The notes beneath the pieces are model-generated. The model saw nothing but the letters and a program-made list of their open reading frames with translations. It did not search any database and had not been told where the DNA came from. From Candidatus Absconditabacteria bacterium (GTDB taxonomy: Bacteria > Patescibacteriota > Gracilibacteria > Absconditabacterales > Absconditicoccaceae), in assembly GCA_028685875.1 (NCBI GenBank), contig JAQUDD010000002.1, forward strand, positions 62,001-126,000: a stretch of DNA of 64,000 nt. The letters are read 5' to 3'. Both the position numbers and the translations under genes were made by a program. Below are positions 10,172 to 20,080 of the stretch, in pieces; positions within the stretch are counted from its first letter, which is position 1, and the number at the start of each line of letters is the position of its first letter.

Positions 10172-10852
10172 ATGGATTTTTTGTCCGCAAACATGATTCT
10201 CTATTATTGCTATATAGCAATTATTTTGCTGATTTCCATCGGCCTACATGAATATGCACACGCCTATTCTTCCTATAAACTCGGAGATCCTACTCCCGTT
10301 TTGCAAGGAAGACTCACTCCTAATCCTTTTAAGCATGTGGATATTATCTGATTCGCCATGATCTTTTTGGTAGGATTTGGGCGAGGGAAACCTGTACAAA
10401 TCAATCCCAGCTATTATAAGAAACCCCTAAGAGATGAGCTGATTGTTGCCTTAGCAGGACCTACAATGAATATCTTACTTGCAAGTCTTGGAATGCTCTT
10501 CCTGATGATTTATGCTAAGATTATTGGCATTTCTGCATCTGCTCTCATGATGTATCAGTTTGATTTTGTGACCTTATTTTTCTTTATGTTTATTACGGTA
10601 AACCTTGCACTTGCGGTATTTAATATGATTCCCCTTCCTCCCTTGGATGGATTTAGATTGGCGAAAGTATTTCTCCCAAAGATTGCTGCCTGGATGCAAA
10701 AAAATGCGCAATATATCTTCATTGCACTGGTAGCCACTATTATTATTGGGAATAATTTAGGAAATGGAGGAATTATTGGAAATTATATTGCTACAGTAAG
10801 CGACTTTTTCTATAGAATACTTTTCTCCCTTTTTAGTTTGATTTTTTATTAG
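10172..10852 (+). CDS. Site-2-protease-type (M50) membrane metalloprotease
   Basis: 226 aa, multi-spanning. The zinc motif HEYAH lies in the first helix (about residues 26-30, after LLISIGL), and the second ligand region is PLPPLDGFRLAK (about 151-162), matching the NxxPxxxLDG pattern of family M50. One UGA (Gly) follows HVDII. The short form with four to six helices resembles the YdiL/ sll-type minimal M50 proteases rather than RseP, since there is no PDZ domain. Substrates unknown. It sits between the solute-binding-like gene and prfA with 32 and 45 bp gaps, consistent with one transcript. Confidence 0.85.
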
Positions 10853-10897
10853 GGATTCAGACTTTCTTACTATTTTTAGATACTTTTTTTTGTAATC

Positions 10898-11974
10898 ATG
10901 TTAGAAAAGCTGAATAAAATCATTGAAAAATATGAAAATTTAAGAGATCAGGCTCTTCAACCTGAAGTCTTTCAAAATCCTGAGAAAGCAAAAGTAATTA
11001 ATAAAGAGCTTTCTAATTTAGAAGATACCTATCATATTGCTCTGCACTATAAGAAGGCACTTGAAGCACAATCCTCTGCTCAAGAGATTTTGAGTACGGA
11101 AAAAGATACTGATTTACTTGAAATGGCTCAAGAAGAACTTGTTCAGGCAAAGGAAAATATTGGAAAATTTGATGAACAACTTACCATTGCTCTTTTACCA
11201 AGAGATCCCAACGACGACAAAAATATTTATTTAGAGATCAGACCTGCGGCTGGTGGAGATGAAGCGGGGCTTTTTGGGGCAGAACTTTTGAGAATGTATA
11301 TGGCTTATGCCCAGAAGATGTGATGGAAACCGGAGATTGTGGAAGAACAATTGAGCGATATTGGTGGAGTGAAATTCGTAATGATAAAGATTTCTGGGAA
11401 GAGTGTGTACTCACTAATGAAATTTGAAAGCTGAGTACATAGAGTACAGAGAATCCCTGATACTGAATCTCAAGGAAGAGTGCATACTTCTACAGTTACT
11501 GTGGCCGTAATGCCTGAAGCAGAAGATGTAGATGTTCAGATTGATATGAAAGATATCCAAATGGATACCTATGCGGCTTCAAGTAGTGGGGGGCAAAATG
11601 CAAATAAAAATCAGACGGGAGTTAGGATCCAGCATATCCCTAGTGGACTGATTGTTACCATCGGAGATAGTAAATCTCAAATGCAGAATAAAGAGAAAGC
11701 CTTTGCCGTACTAAAATCAAGACTTTATCAGATTGAATTAGATAAAAAACAAGCTGAAGAGAAAGAAATAAGGGGAAATCAGATTGGGACTGGAGATAGA
11801 TCGGAAAAAATTAGAACCTATAATTTCCCTCAGGATAGAGTGACAGATCATCGTATTCATGAGTCTTGGTCCAACCTTCCGAGTATTATGGCTGGGAATA
11901 TTGAGGATATTATGGATAAAATGGTGGTGGAAAATCAGACAAAGCTTTTGGAGGCAAGTATGAAAGGGGAATAA
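10898..11974 (+). CDS. prfA: Peptide chain release factor 1
   Basis: 358 aa, full length. RF1 recognises UAA and UAG, the only two stops needed when UGA means glycine. The catalytic GGQ is at residues 231-233 (SSGGQNANK), written with ordinary GGG codons. Two UGA codons are read as Gly, one in the strongly conserved ESGVHRVQRIP, good evidence for recoding. The codon-recognition tripeptide, usually Pro-Ala-Thr or Pro-Val-Thr, reads Pro-Asp-Thr at 187-189. A second release factor (RF2, for UGA) would be harmful here; none is seen in the window. A terminator follows directly. Confidence 0.96.
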
Positions 11975-11979
11975 TACTG

Positions 11980-12005
11980 AAGTCGGAGAAATCTGGCTTT
12001 TTTTC
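11980..12005 (+). terminator. Rho-independent terminator after prfA
   Basis: AAGTCGGA pairs with TCTGGCTT (two G-U wobbles) around a GAAA tetraloop, followed by a T-rich run. Confidence 0.75.
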
Positions 12006-12010
12006 TTTCC

Positions 12011-12038
12011 TTGAAAAAGATATAGTTTTGTTTATAAA
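12011..12038 (+). promoter_or_regulatory. Sigma-70-type promoter
   Basis: TTGAAA (12011-12016), 16-bp spacer, TATAAA (12033-12038), about 20 bp before the start at 12065 once the transcription start is allowed for. Confidence 0.5.
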
Positions 12039-12064
12039 TACTATATTTATATTTTGTCAAATAT

Positions 12065-12691
12065 ATGGAAGAACTCTCTTCTCCTTTTCTAACTAAAGGC
12101 TCTGATCTAAAAGAGTTGTCTTATTTTAATAAGATACAAATTTCTGATGCTATCAAAGAATCTGAAAAGACACATTTGCGAGATCTAGATTTGAAGGGAT
12201 TAACTTATGAACAAAAAAGGGAACTTTTAGAAATATGCATAGATGAATGGATTGATATCTTTTGTATTAATGTAAGAGTTGTTAGAGGGAATGGTCTTGT
12301 CAATACACTTAGAGAGATCGCAAAAAATTCTGTCGATCATAATAGTATTTGAGCACATTTTGTACTGCAGTATATAAAAAATTTGGAAGATAATACTCTT
12401 CATATACATTTTTTACTGCTAGATGATGGAGGAGGCCTGCCCTATTCTCCTAGCTCTTTGGATAAACTCTTTAGTGGAGGAAGTACAACGAATTGGACTA
12501 AAACGGGAGAGAGAAATTTTTGAATTGGTTTGGGAATGATAAGAAACTTTGCAGAAACCCTTAATCTAGATTTAGTTCTTCACAATAAGTTAGATATGTA
12601 TCATATCCATGATGCGAAACTCCTTCCCCAGATTATCACTCCTCAGGAGAAATTTGGATATGAAGGATATGGAATTTTTTCTTTATCATAA
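12065..12691 (+). CDS. Stand-alone histidine-kinase-type ATPase domain protein
   Basis: 208 aa, two UGA codons. It contains a GHKL (HATPase_c) ATP-binding domain without an obvious sensor or phospho-acceptor domain. N box: REIAKNSVDH (about 85-94). G1 box: LLDDGGGLP (about 118-126). G2 box: NFGIGLGMIRNF (about 155-166), with the first G encoded by UGA. Such single-domain ATPases act as anti-sigma kinases or partners of separate receptors. The next gene starts 12 bp later and may encode the partner. N-terminal 60 residues have no recognisable domain. Confidence 0.7.
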
Positions 12692-12703
12692 CAAACAAAG
12701 ATT

Positions 12704-13294
12704 ATGGAATCTAAAAATACCCTCTCTTTAGCAGAGATAACGCAACAATTAGAACTTGCTGAATACACTCAGGAAGAGATTTGGAAAATTCTTCAGATTT
12801 TTGATGGAGATGGGAATCGCATCCAACAACATCTTAACAACTTAGATCATATCTTAGCAGAACAAGAGGAAATCTGAATTGAAGAATATTTTGTACCATG
12901 AGCTTTAGTATGATCTGCCTACCTCCCTATAGATACAGGAGGATGATTTCTTAGTGAAGAAGGGGTGAACCGAGAGTCAGGATTGAAAAATACCTTTGAA
13001 GAAGAAGTGGTACGTTTTGTAAAAATGCAATTCCCATTGTTTTCTTCTGAACAGATTTCTGCCCTCCTTACCGAAAAACATATTACTATTTCTCCTTTTA
13101 ATATCGGGACAAAAAAGAAAGAAAAGGATCGATCTCCCTTTATAGACTGAGGTATACGAAGTTTAGAAATCTCCGGCAAAAGAGTTGCTTTCTTCTTTAG
13201 TGATAGAAGTGATTCGAATTATTCAAGAGTGGACTATGTCATCTATCCTGAACTAATTAAGGAATTATGTAGGAATATTAAAGAGAGATTATAA
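12704..13294 (+). CDS. Hypothetical protein, partner of the ATPase gene
   Basis: 196 aa, four UGA codons. Not recognised. The N-terminal 40 residues look like a helical or helix-turn-helix-type segment (SLAEITQQLELAEYTQEEIW). The middle holds a Gly-rich turn (LPIDTGGGFLSEEGVNR), and the C-terminal half is alpha/beta. No membrane segment. Twelve bp separate it from the GHKL ATPase gene, so a functional link is likely. A shared terminator follows. Confidence 0.65.
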
Positions 13295-13306
13295 GTTCTA
13301 AGTAAA

Positions 13307-13337
13307 GAAAAAGCTGACCAGAAATCAGCTTTTCTTA
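13307..13337. terminator. Bidirectional terminator
   Basis: AAAAGCTGA (13308-13316) pairs with TCAGCTTTT (13325-13333); T-tracts on both strands. It separates the plus-strand ATPase operon from the converging band-7 gene. Confidence 0.8.
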
Positions 13338-13356
13338 TTTATAATAAAGAAGTGTA

Positions 13357-14109
13357 TTATTTATTAATGAATCCTTTCATTGCATCTAAAATCTCTATAG
13401 GAAGCATCCATACGGTAGTGTTACTCTGATCAGAAGAAATATCATTAATGGACTGAAGCGTTCTCAAATGCAATGCTCCTGGTGTTTTTCCAAGGAGTGC
13501 TGCAGCTTCTTGAAGATTCTGAGCAGAAGCAAGTTCTCCTTCAGAAGTAATAATCTTAGCTCTCTTTTCTCTCTCTGCTTCAGCCTGTTTTCCAATCATT
13601 CTTTGCAAGTCTGATGGGATATTAATGTCTTTAAGCTCTACAGAAAGCACATCAATCCCCCAAGAGTCAGATTTCACATCAACGATTTCTTTAATTTTGT
13701 GGCTTGCTTCTTCTCTCTTTGCAAGGAGTTCATCAAGTTCAAACTGTCCTACAATATTTCTCATCGTTGTCTGAGCAAATTGCGTAATGGCATAGTCGAG
13801 ATATCTTACATTGATCACTGCTTTATTTGCTTCTTCTTCTCTAATCTTATAGTAGATTACTGCATTTATGGTGCAAGATACATTATCCTTGGTCATAGCT
13901 TCCTGGCTAGGAACATCTACCGCCTTTTCTCTCACATCTACCGTCATCGTAGTCTGAATAAAAGGGATTACTACATTCAGTCCTGGAGTCAAAATTTTTG
14001 TGTATTTTCCTAGAGTAAAGAGAACTTTTCTTTCGTATTGATTTACTACTTTAATGGTAGCAAAGGCAAGAATTACCAAAACTACCAAGAGGATAATCGT
14101 TCATGTCAT
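13357..14109 (-). CDS. SPFH/band-7 (stomatin/slipin) membrane protein
   Basis: 250 aa. The start is ATG at 14109; a UGA at residue 3 hides it under the standard code. One N-terminal membrane hairpin (about residues 4-20) is followed by a full SPFH domain: ERKVLFTLGKYTKILTPGLN, VDVREKAVDVP, and the conserved SWGIDVLSVELKDINIPSDL, then an Ala/Glu-rich coiled coil. Such proteins form membrane cages and support protease or lipid organisation. The frequent partner NfeD is not adjacent. Confidence 0.9.
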
Positions 14110-14190
14110 CTGTTTATGGGGGAATAATATAAAATGCTTATTAAATGTAATAAAAAGCTGAATAAGGTCAATGCTTTATCGGAATTCTGT

Positions 14191-14218
14191 TTGATTTTTC
14201 TTTCCCTATTCATATAGT
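14191..14218 (+). promoter_or_regulatory. Sigma-70-type promoter
   Basis: TTGATT (14191-14196), 16-bp spacer, TATAGT (14213-14218), upstream of the 14280 gene. Confidence 0.5.
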
Positions 14219-14233
14219 TCGGATATACGTTAG

Positions 14234-14252
14234 TTCCCATTTTGGGAATTTT
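14234..14252 (+). terminator. Leader hairpin, attenuator-like
   Basis: TTCCC (14234-14238) pairs with GGGAA (14243-14247) around ATTT, then a T-rich tail. It lies between the predicted promoter and the start at 14280, so it could attenuate that gene. Confidence 0.35.
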
Positions 14253-14279
14253 TATTATTATCTTCTTTAAAAGGACACG

Positions 14280-14744
14280 ATGCAGCAGATACAACAAGAA
14301 CAAATTATGACACTTCTACAAAATATTGAGGAAAGCAGAAAAACTATTCCAAGCTTCCAAGATTTACTAGAACATCCTATTTTCTGAGCTGCATTACAAG
14401 AGCTTAGTGAAAAAGATCAAAAAGAAACCAAAAAGCTGATTGATCTCTATATTGAACAAAAAATTGAAAGTTTAGGTAAAACCAAAGGTGGTCAGCTTTT
14501 TCAAAGATTTTTTGAGGCATATAATGAGTTATTCTGGAAATTTAGGAGATTGAATGAATCTGATGTAGATGCTGAAAGTAAGGCGTTTCAAGAGGTAGGA
14601 AAAGAGGTTGAACAAGAACTCTTTAAGCTTGAAGGAATTTTAACGGAGAAAATGCTAAATCAAGAGAAAGGTCTGGATAAAGTAATAGATTCCTTTTATA
14701 ATATCGTCTATCTCTTTTTTCCGAGATACAATATGATTGATTAA
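14280..14744 (+). CDS. Hypothetical helical protein
   Basis: 154 aa, one UGA (in HPIFGAALQEL). Almost entirely helical and rich in Gln, Glu and Lys; no membrane segment or known motif. A good ribosome-binding site (AAAGGA) lies 6-11 bp before ATG 14280. Its TAA stop overlaps the TAA of the converging minus-strand gene inside TTAA at 14741-14744. Confidence 0.65.
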
Positions 14745-15367
14745 GTGTAATAGGTATTGAGTTTTTTCCAATCAGGGAAATGAGGATATTTGACACTAAT
14801 AGCATAATTTCTTACAATTCGCGAAGCTCCTATAGATCGATATTTTACTGTATCTTTGTATGAGAGTCGTGAGTTCCCCATAGGGACATCATGAGAAATC
14901 CTCTCTTTAGTATTTGAATCATAGACAAAGAAAATCTGTTTTCTCTCATCATACCCTCGAAGGGTAATATAATGTCGACGAGTGATTGCCCTTCCCATCT
15001 TGGGTACATGGGTTCCTCCCCGAGCGTTTGCTATGAGGAGAAAGATTGGTCATTCCTGGAGGTTCTCTTTTAGGAGAGCTATCTTTTGTGGAGGAGTTAG
15101 CCTTTTTGCAGTAATTTTTTTATGGGGGGTATTATATTTTCTTAGGACACGTGTAACAGAGAAGGGAAGCATAAATCCTGATATCTTTGAAAAAATATCG
15201 TGTGCATATGCCTTTGCTTCCTTGGTATGTGTCTTATCGTATCCCTCAATCAATGCCTTGAGAGAGAGCATTGCACACATTCCTACTATTCCTGATTTTC
15301 TTGTCGGGAATCCTGCTGGCGGAGTAGAAAGGATAATATATAATTCCTGTGAATATAAAGATTCCAT
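14741..15367 (-). CDS. C39-like cysteine peptidase
   Basis: 208 aa, one UGA at 15050-15052. The C39-like fold uses a Cys-His-Asp/Asn triad. Here the candidate Cys is in GIVGMCAMLSLKALIEGY (about residues 29-46), the His in RRHYITLRGYDE (about 130-141), and Asp/Asn in FVYDSNTKE. This order matches peptidase C39-like family 2. No leader peptide or ABC exporter is attached, so it is not a bacteriocin exporter. No signal peptide is visible, so the location is uncertain. It starts 18 bp downstream of alaS and probably shares its transcript. Confidence 0.65.
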
Positions 15368-15385
15368 GAAGAGAAATAATTAAAA

Positions 15386-16969
15386 TTATTCAACTAAATG
15401 CAAAATTACTCCTGCAAAATTTTGTGTTGTGAGAATTTTTTGTTCTGATCAGTCTTCCAAAGTAATCCTTCCTGAATCTCCCAATTGCCCTCCCATCTCT
15501 GGATAAAAAGGAGTTTTATCAAAAATAAGTACCCTTTGTCCCCCCACTTCAAAATCCTTAAGCAATTTTGCTTGTTTGTTCTCTAGGGAAGTATACCCGA
15601 TAAATTTTGTCTGTGGAAGTCACTCAATATATTTTGATCGGTCGATTCCTTTTTTAAACATATCTTTGGTAGCTTGACGAGATTTTTCCCTTGCTTGCTC
15701 TGCCACTTTAAGGTATCATTCTTCATCAACTTGCATAGCATTTTCTCATGCTATCTCTCTCGTCAGTTCAATAGGAAAACCGTAAGTATCATAAAGTTTG
15801 AATGCATTGGCTCCAGAAATAAGGGTTTTTCCTTCTGCTTTTTCTTTGTTAATGATGGAGGTGAGGATTTGCATTCCATTTTGGATCGTCCTTTGGAACA
15901 TTTTAACCTCCCCAATGAGCACTCTCATAATTTCTTCTTTCTTAAATGCTCTCAGTGTCTGAAATGCTGTAAGTAAAGAAGAAAGAAAAGTCTGATAGTG
16001 TTCAATACTACTTTCTTTAAGCAACATAGTATTATACACGAGTCTTCTAATAATCATTCTGAGTACATATCCTGCTCCCACATTGGAAGGGATGAGCCCA
16101 TCATTGATTAACATAAAGGCAGTTCTACTATGATCAGCAATAATTCTGAATCTTCTTTGATGTTCTGCATAAGAGAGTCAAGTATATTGCTCTATCGTTT
16201 GCATAGCTTGTGTAAAAAGATCTGTTTCATAAATGGTTTCTTTTTTTTGGAGAACTTTACACATTCTCTCATGTCCCATTCCCGTATCAACATTTTGCTT
16301 GGTAAGCTTAGTAAGCTTTCAGCTTTCATCTCTATAATATTCCATAAAAACATTATTCCAGATCTCGAGCCAATTATCTTCGTCATTTTTCACATTGCTT
16401 CCTTCCGGTGGAAGTTCAGACTCCCCTACTCGAAAAAAAATCTCCGTATCTGGTCCGCAAGGACCAATAGGACCAGGAGACCATCGATTATGTTTCGCGG
16501 AAAGATAAGAAATACGGCTTGGATCAAGTCCTGCTTCTTTCCGATATTTCGCAGTTTCCTCATCTCTGGGAGCTCCTTCATCTCCCTCAAACACGGTTAC
16601 TGCAAGCTTCCTTGAGTCCATCTCAAGATATTGAGTAAGAAATTCTCGTGATCGTGTTACTGCCTCTTTTTTGAAATAGTCTCCTAAGGATCGATTTCCC
16701 ATCATTTCAAAGAAAGTAAGATGAGAACTATCCCCTACCTCATCAATATCTACCGTACGAATGCATTTTTGGATATTATAGACTCTTTTCCCCAATGGAT
16801 GTTCTTTCCCCATGAGGTAGGGGATCAAGGGTTGCATTCCTGCAACATTAAAAAGAGCTGTTGAATCCTTATCTGCGATTAGAGAAACTTCTGAGAGATA
16901 TTTATGTTGTTTGGATTCTCGAAACTTAGATCGTAGTTCCTTTATTTCCTTAGAGCTAAGATGCTGCAT
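15386..16969 (-). CDS. alaS: Alanyl-tRNA synthetase, short form without editing domain
   Basis: 527 aa with six UGA codons; a typical bacterial AlaRS is about 870. The class II aminoacylation domain is complete: [56 protein letters not shown], and [15 protein letters not shown] in the tRNA-recognition part. The protein continues into the start of the beta-barrel ([17 protein letters not shown]), then stops at TAA 15386-15388. The editing domain (HxxxH ... CxxxH) and the C-Ala domain are missing. It should charge tRNA-Ala but cannot remove mischarged Ser or Gly by itself. A separate AlaX editor elsewhere is possible. Confidence 0.93.
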
Positions 16970-16996
16970 GAGGGAGAAGAAAGAAGTAAAGTAGAG

Positions 16997-17050
16997 TTAA
17001 AAAAAGTCGATTTTATGCCTCTGAAAAAAGGAGATATAACGATCGACTTT
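16997..17050 (-). terminator. Terminator of the PP2C-like gene
   Basis: AAAGTCGAT (17003-17011) pairs with ATCGACTTT (17042-17050). On the minus strand the stem is followed by a T-tract. It separates the 17058 gene from alaS. Confidence 0.65.
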
Positions 17051-17057
17051 ATGCTAA

Positions 17058-19163
17058 TTAGGCGGCCACTGCCTTGAGAGCTTTCTGATTCTTAATACTT
17101 TCGATGAATTCATAAAGCATAATTTTATTTACCCCATCAGAGGAAAGAATATAGAGAATTGGTTTATCTGCTGAATCATCTGAGATAGCTACATCAATAA
17201 CCTTACTTGTTCCTAAATCAAATTTAAAACTAAAGAGATATACTAAACTATAACTTGCAGTATTTGAGCTATTGATCTTGGTCCCCACGGATTCGTATAC
17301 GGTAAAGGTTTGATTGGTTCTATCAAAAAGATGAATAAATTTGGTGCTTGATGAAGTAATAATTTCTACATTATCTGAATAATCCTGGGTTATCTTATCT
17401 CCTCCCTTGATAGGAATTTCACGATAGGATAATTTTGTATCAGCATTATTTGGTCTCCAGAAGAGATAGGGTTTACCCACTCCCCAAGCCAAGAATGATC
17501 CATCAATAGCAAAACTTGAAAAATCCCCAAAATTAGTTCCTGAAGAATTGAGTACTTCATAAGAAGATCCCGCTTGATATTGGGTCTGAGATCCTGCAGT
17601 ATTACGATATCTCGTTAAGAGAGAGTTTCCAATATTAGAAAGATTTTTTTGGAAGACGTAAAGATTATTTCTATTGTAAGTACCTATTCCACCAATTCCT
17701 GATTTAAAGTCTCCATCAGTAGTTTCTAGGGGTTCTATCCCAGATTTTGCCACAAGATAAATATCTCCAGCACTTGTGTAACAGTAAAGTCCATTTCTCA
17801 GAAGAGAGGTATCACAATCTTCAAGATTAGTTCCGAGATTATACTCCATAAGTGTTCCCCTACTTGCATCACTTACACTATCAATCAAAGCAGCCTTAGT
17901 TCCCCCAATCATTATGTTCTTTGGAACCGTAATGCTATGCAATTCTCCTAATCTGGAAGTCTCTGCTGAATTGAATGTTAAAACTCTGGTTTTTCTTCCG
18001 TTAGTTGGATCATCAAATTGTTCGAGACTTGTAATATGTACAATATCAAATCCTTTATAATATTCTGACTGTAAAACCTTTCTAAGGGTTGTTACGTCTT
18101 CAATTCGTTTTCCCTTGGAAGCGAGAAAATCTAGTTTCTGTGTAATTTCAGCATACTTAATAGATTTTGCATCAGACGACGCGTCGAGTGTTTGAAATTC
18201 TAACATTTCTTTTTGGATATCATCAATAGTGATATCAATATATTCTCCTGATTGTGTCTGGAATTTATCCTCTGTACTCATACTGCCAGTGAACTGTGAG
18301 AGAAGTGCTGTAATAAGAAAAATTACTGCCAATCAGAGAATAAATGCGATAATATAATATTTGTTTCCTAGAAAATTCCTCTTAAAGTGTAACCAAGCAT
18401 CAGAATTTTTGATTTTAATTTGTAAATCTTCAATATATCCTGCTGTTCAAAGATTAAGCATAGATTTTTTTGCACTTCTTTTTTTTAGATTAAGAGCTTC
18501 TCCTTTGAGATGATAATTAATAATAAATCCGATATGTTCCTTCTCAACCCTCGTTACAAGTAATTCTTCGAGAAAATCCAAGACTCATTCTTTAGTTTCT
18601 TCTTCACTGAGAATTTGTTCCATTTCTTTTCTGTCATGCTGATCCATTACATCTGAAAGTTTTGTTCCGATATAGATTACCTGATCCTCTCTTTCTAATG
18701 CACCTTCAATAAAATCTGAAAATACATCAATTTTTGCTCTTATATCAACGCTATTGGAAAGAGAATAAAGCACTTTCTGATCTCTCATGATCATCAAAGT
18801 AACATCTCCAATCATTGAAGACATCAAGGCTTCTTCTACCACGAGCTGGATAAATCCCTTTATCTGAAATCTTTGCACATCATGTACTTTTTCTGCAAAA
18901 TGTTTAAGTTTAGTATTTAGCAACTGAAGGGACTCTTCAAAGAAACTTTTAATATCATTAATATCTGGTGCTTCTGCTGAGTTGAGCGTAGTTGTAAATT
19001 CTGCAACAAAATCTTCTAAAATATCTTTTTGATATTGAACGAACTTGCTACTATCACATTGTACAAATACCTTGAAACTAGTAGTGTTTTCTAATAAGGT
19101 AGATTGAAAAGAAAAAACTCTCTCCTCGTCTAGGTACTGGATTTTAGTCTCTTGAAGTTGCAT
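17058..19163 (-). CDS. PP2C-like membrane protein with large C-terminal domain
   Basis: 701 aa, three UGA codons. The N-terminal 190 residues resemble a PP2C/SpoIIE-type phosphatase fold: SMIGDVTLMIMRDQKVLYS and then LEREDQVIYIGTKLSDVMDQ, like the metal-site regions of that family, but the N-terminal Asp-Gly motif is not clear. A cytoplasmic linker leads to one membrane helix (about 270-290, FILGLAVIFLITALLSQF). The remaining 400 residues are outside and beta-rich with repeated blades, perhaps a propeller. The family call for the first part is tentative. Such a fusion could be a sensor phosphatase. Confidence 0.6.
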
Positions 19164-19229
19164 ATTTTTGATTCTTTGCTGGATGTAAAAAATGAGTTTA
19201 ATGTTTACTTTTGTTATAAGTACAAAAAA

Positions 19230-20036
19230 CTAGGTCTTTTTCAATACTAAGTAGTGAAAAATATAAGGAAATACCATCAAAGAATTCATAACCTTTTTGA
19301 AATTCCTTTTTGGCTGCGAAATAAACCTCCATAATCGTTCAAGTTTTATCTTTCTTACCAATTTTGGTGATCTTTTTTGGTCTCCTGACCATCGATCAAA
19401 AAGTCCTCCTACGTTCATTACCACAAGATTATTTTTCTTGATCTTTTGATAATTCCTGGAGGTTCGTAATTCTTGGAGGGGGATTTTTGGGGTTGATCTC
19501 CCTACCAAGAGAATATTGATAGTGTCTTGATAGTCCTCAAGACTTTCCATAGCAGCTTCTCGCTCAAATTCTCTGTATCCATCTTGATAATAGGTGACAT
19601 TAAATCCTTTACGCGAAATATAGTTTGCAGCTTTTTCTATTCCTTTGGGAGGTGCTCCATAGAGTAAAAGAGCTATTTTTTGATTTCCATATTTTTTCTT
19701 GATTTCCTCTAGAAGGTAAGGCGTAAAATCTGTTCCATTCATATTACAGAGTCGCGGACGAGGAGATGTTATACGATGAAAGAAGGTTGCAAGATAATAA
19801 AAGATTTGCACAGCGATGCCATCTGGCAAGAGATAGTCAGCTTTCAGGAGAATCTTTTTGTATTCTCGTTGCTTTTCTGTTTGTTCTTTAGATTCATAAA
19901 AAAGTTTTTGTGCTACGATATTCGAGAAATAGAGAAAGTTTATGACACAAAAACCTTCCTCATCATAGGTTTTAAGAATATCATTAACGAGTTGAGGGTA
20001 GTCTCCTGTATACAGTTTATTCAGGACTGTTTGCAT
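19230..20036 (-). CDS. WecG/TagA/CpsF-family glycosyltransferase (GT26)
   Basis: 268 aa. GT26 enzymes transfer sugars such as N-acetylmannosamine(uronate) to lipid-linked intermediates during teichoic acid or antigen synthesis. Motifs: LLPDGIAVQIF (about 70-80), CNMNGTDFTPYLLEE, GAPPKGIEKA, LLVGRSTPKIPLQE, and the C-terminal NVGGLFDRWSGDQKRSP followed by LERLWRFISQPKR. These match the family along the whole length. I chose ATG 20036; an in-frame TTG two codons upstream is also possible. Product: part of a surface glycopolymer. Confidence 0.88.
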   Translation of the reverse strand: MQTVLNKLYTGDYPQLVNDILKTYDEEGFCVINFLYFSNIVAQKLFYESKEQTEKQREYKKILLKADYLLPDGIAVQIFYYLATFFHRITSPRPRLCNMNGTDFTPYLLEEIKKKYGNQKIALLLYGAPPKGIEKAANYISRKGFNVTYYQDGYREFEREAAMESLEDYQDTINILLVGRSTPKIPLQELRTSRNYQKIKKNNLVVMNVGGLFDRWSGDQKRSPKLVRKIKLERLWRFISQPKRNFKKVMNSLMVFPYIFHYLVLKKT

Positions 20037-20080
20037 GAACAATAAGAAAATTAAAATCTGAACTTTTAATAAAGTTTCTT

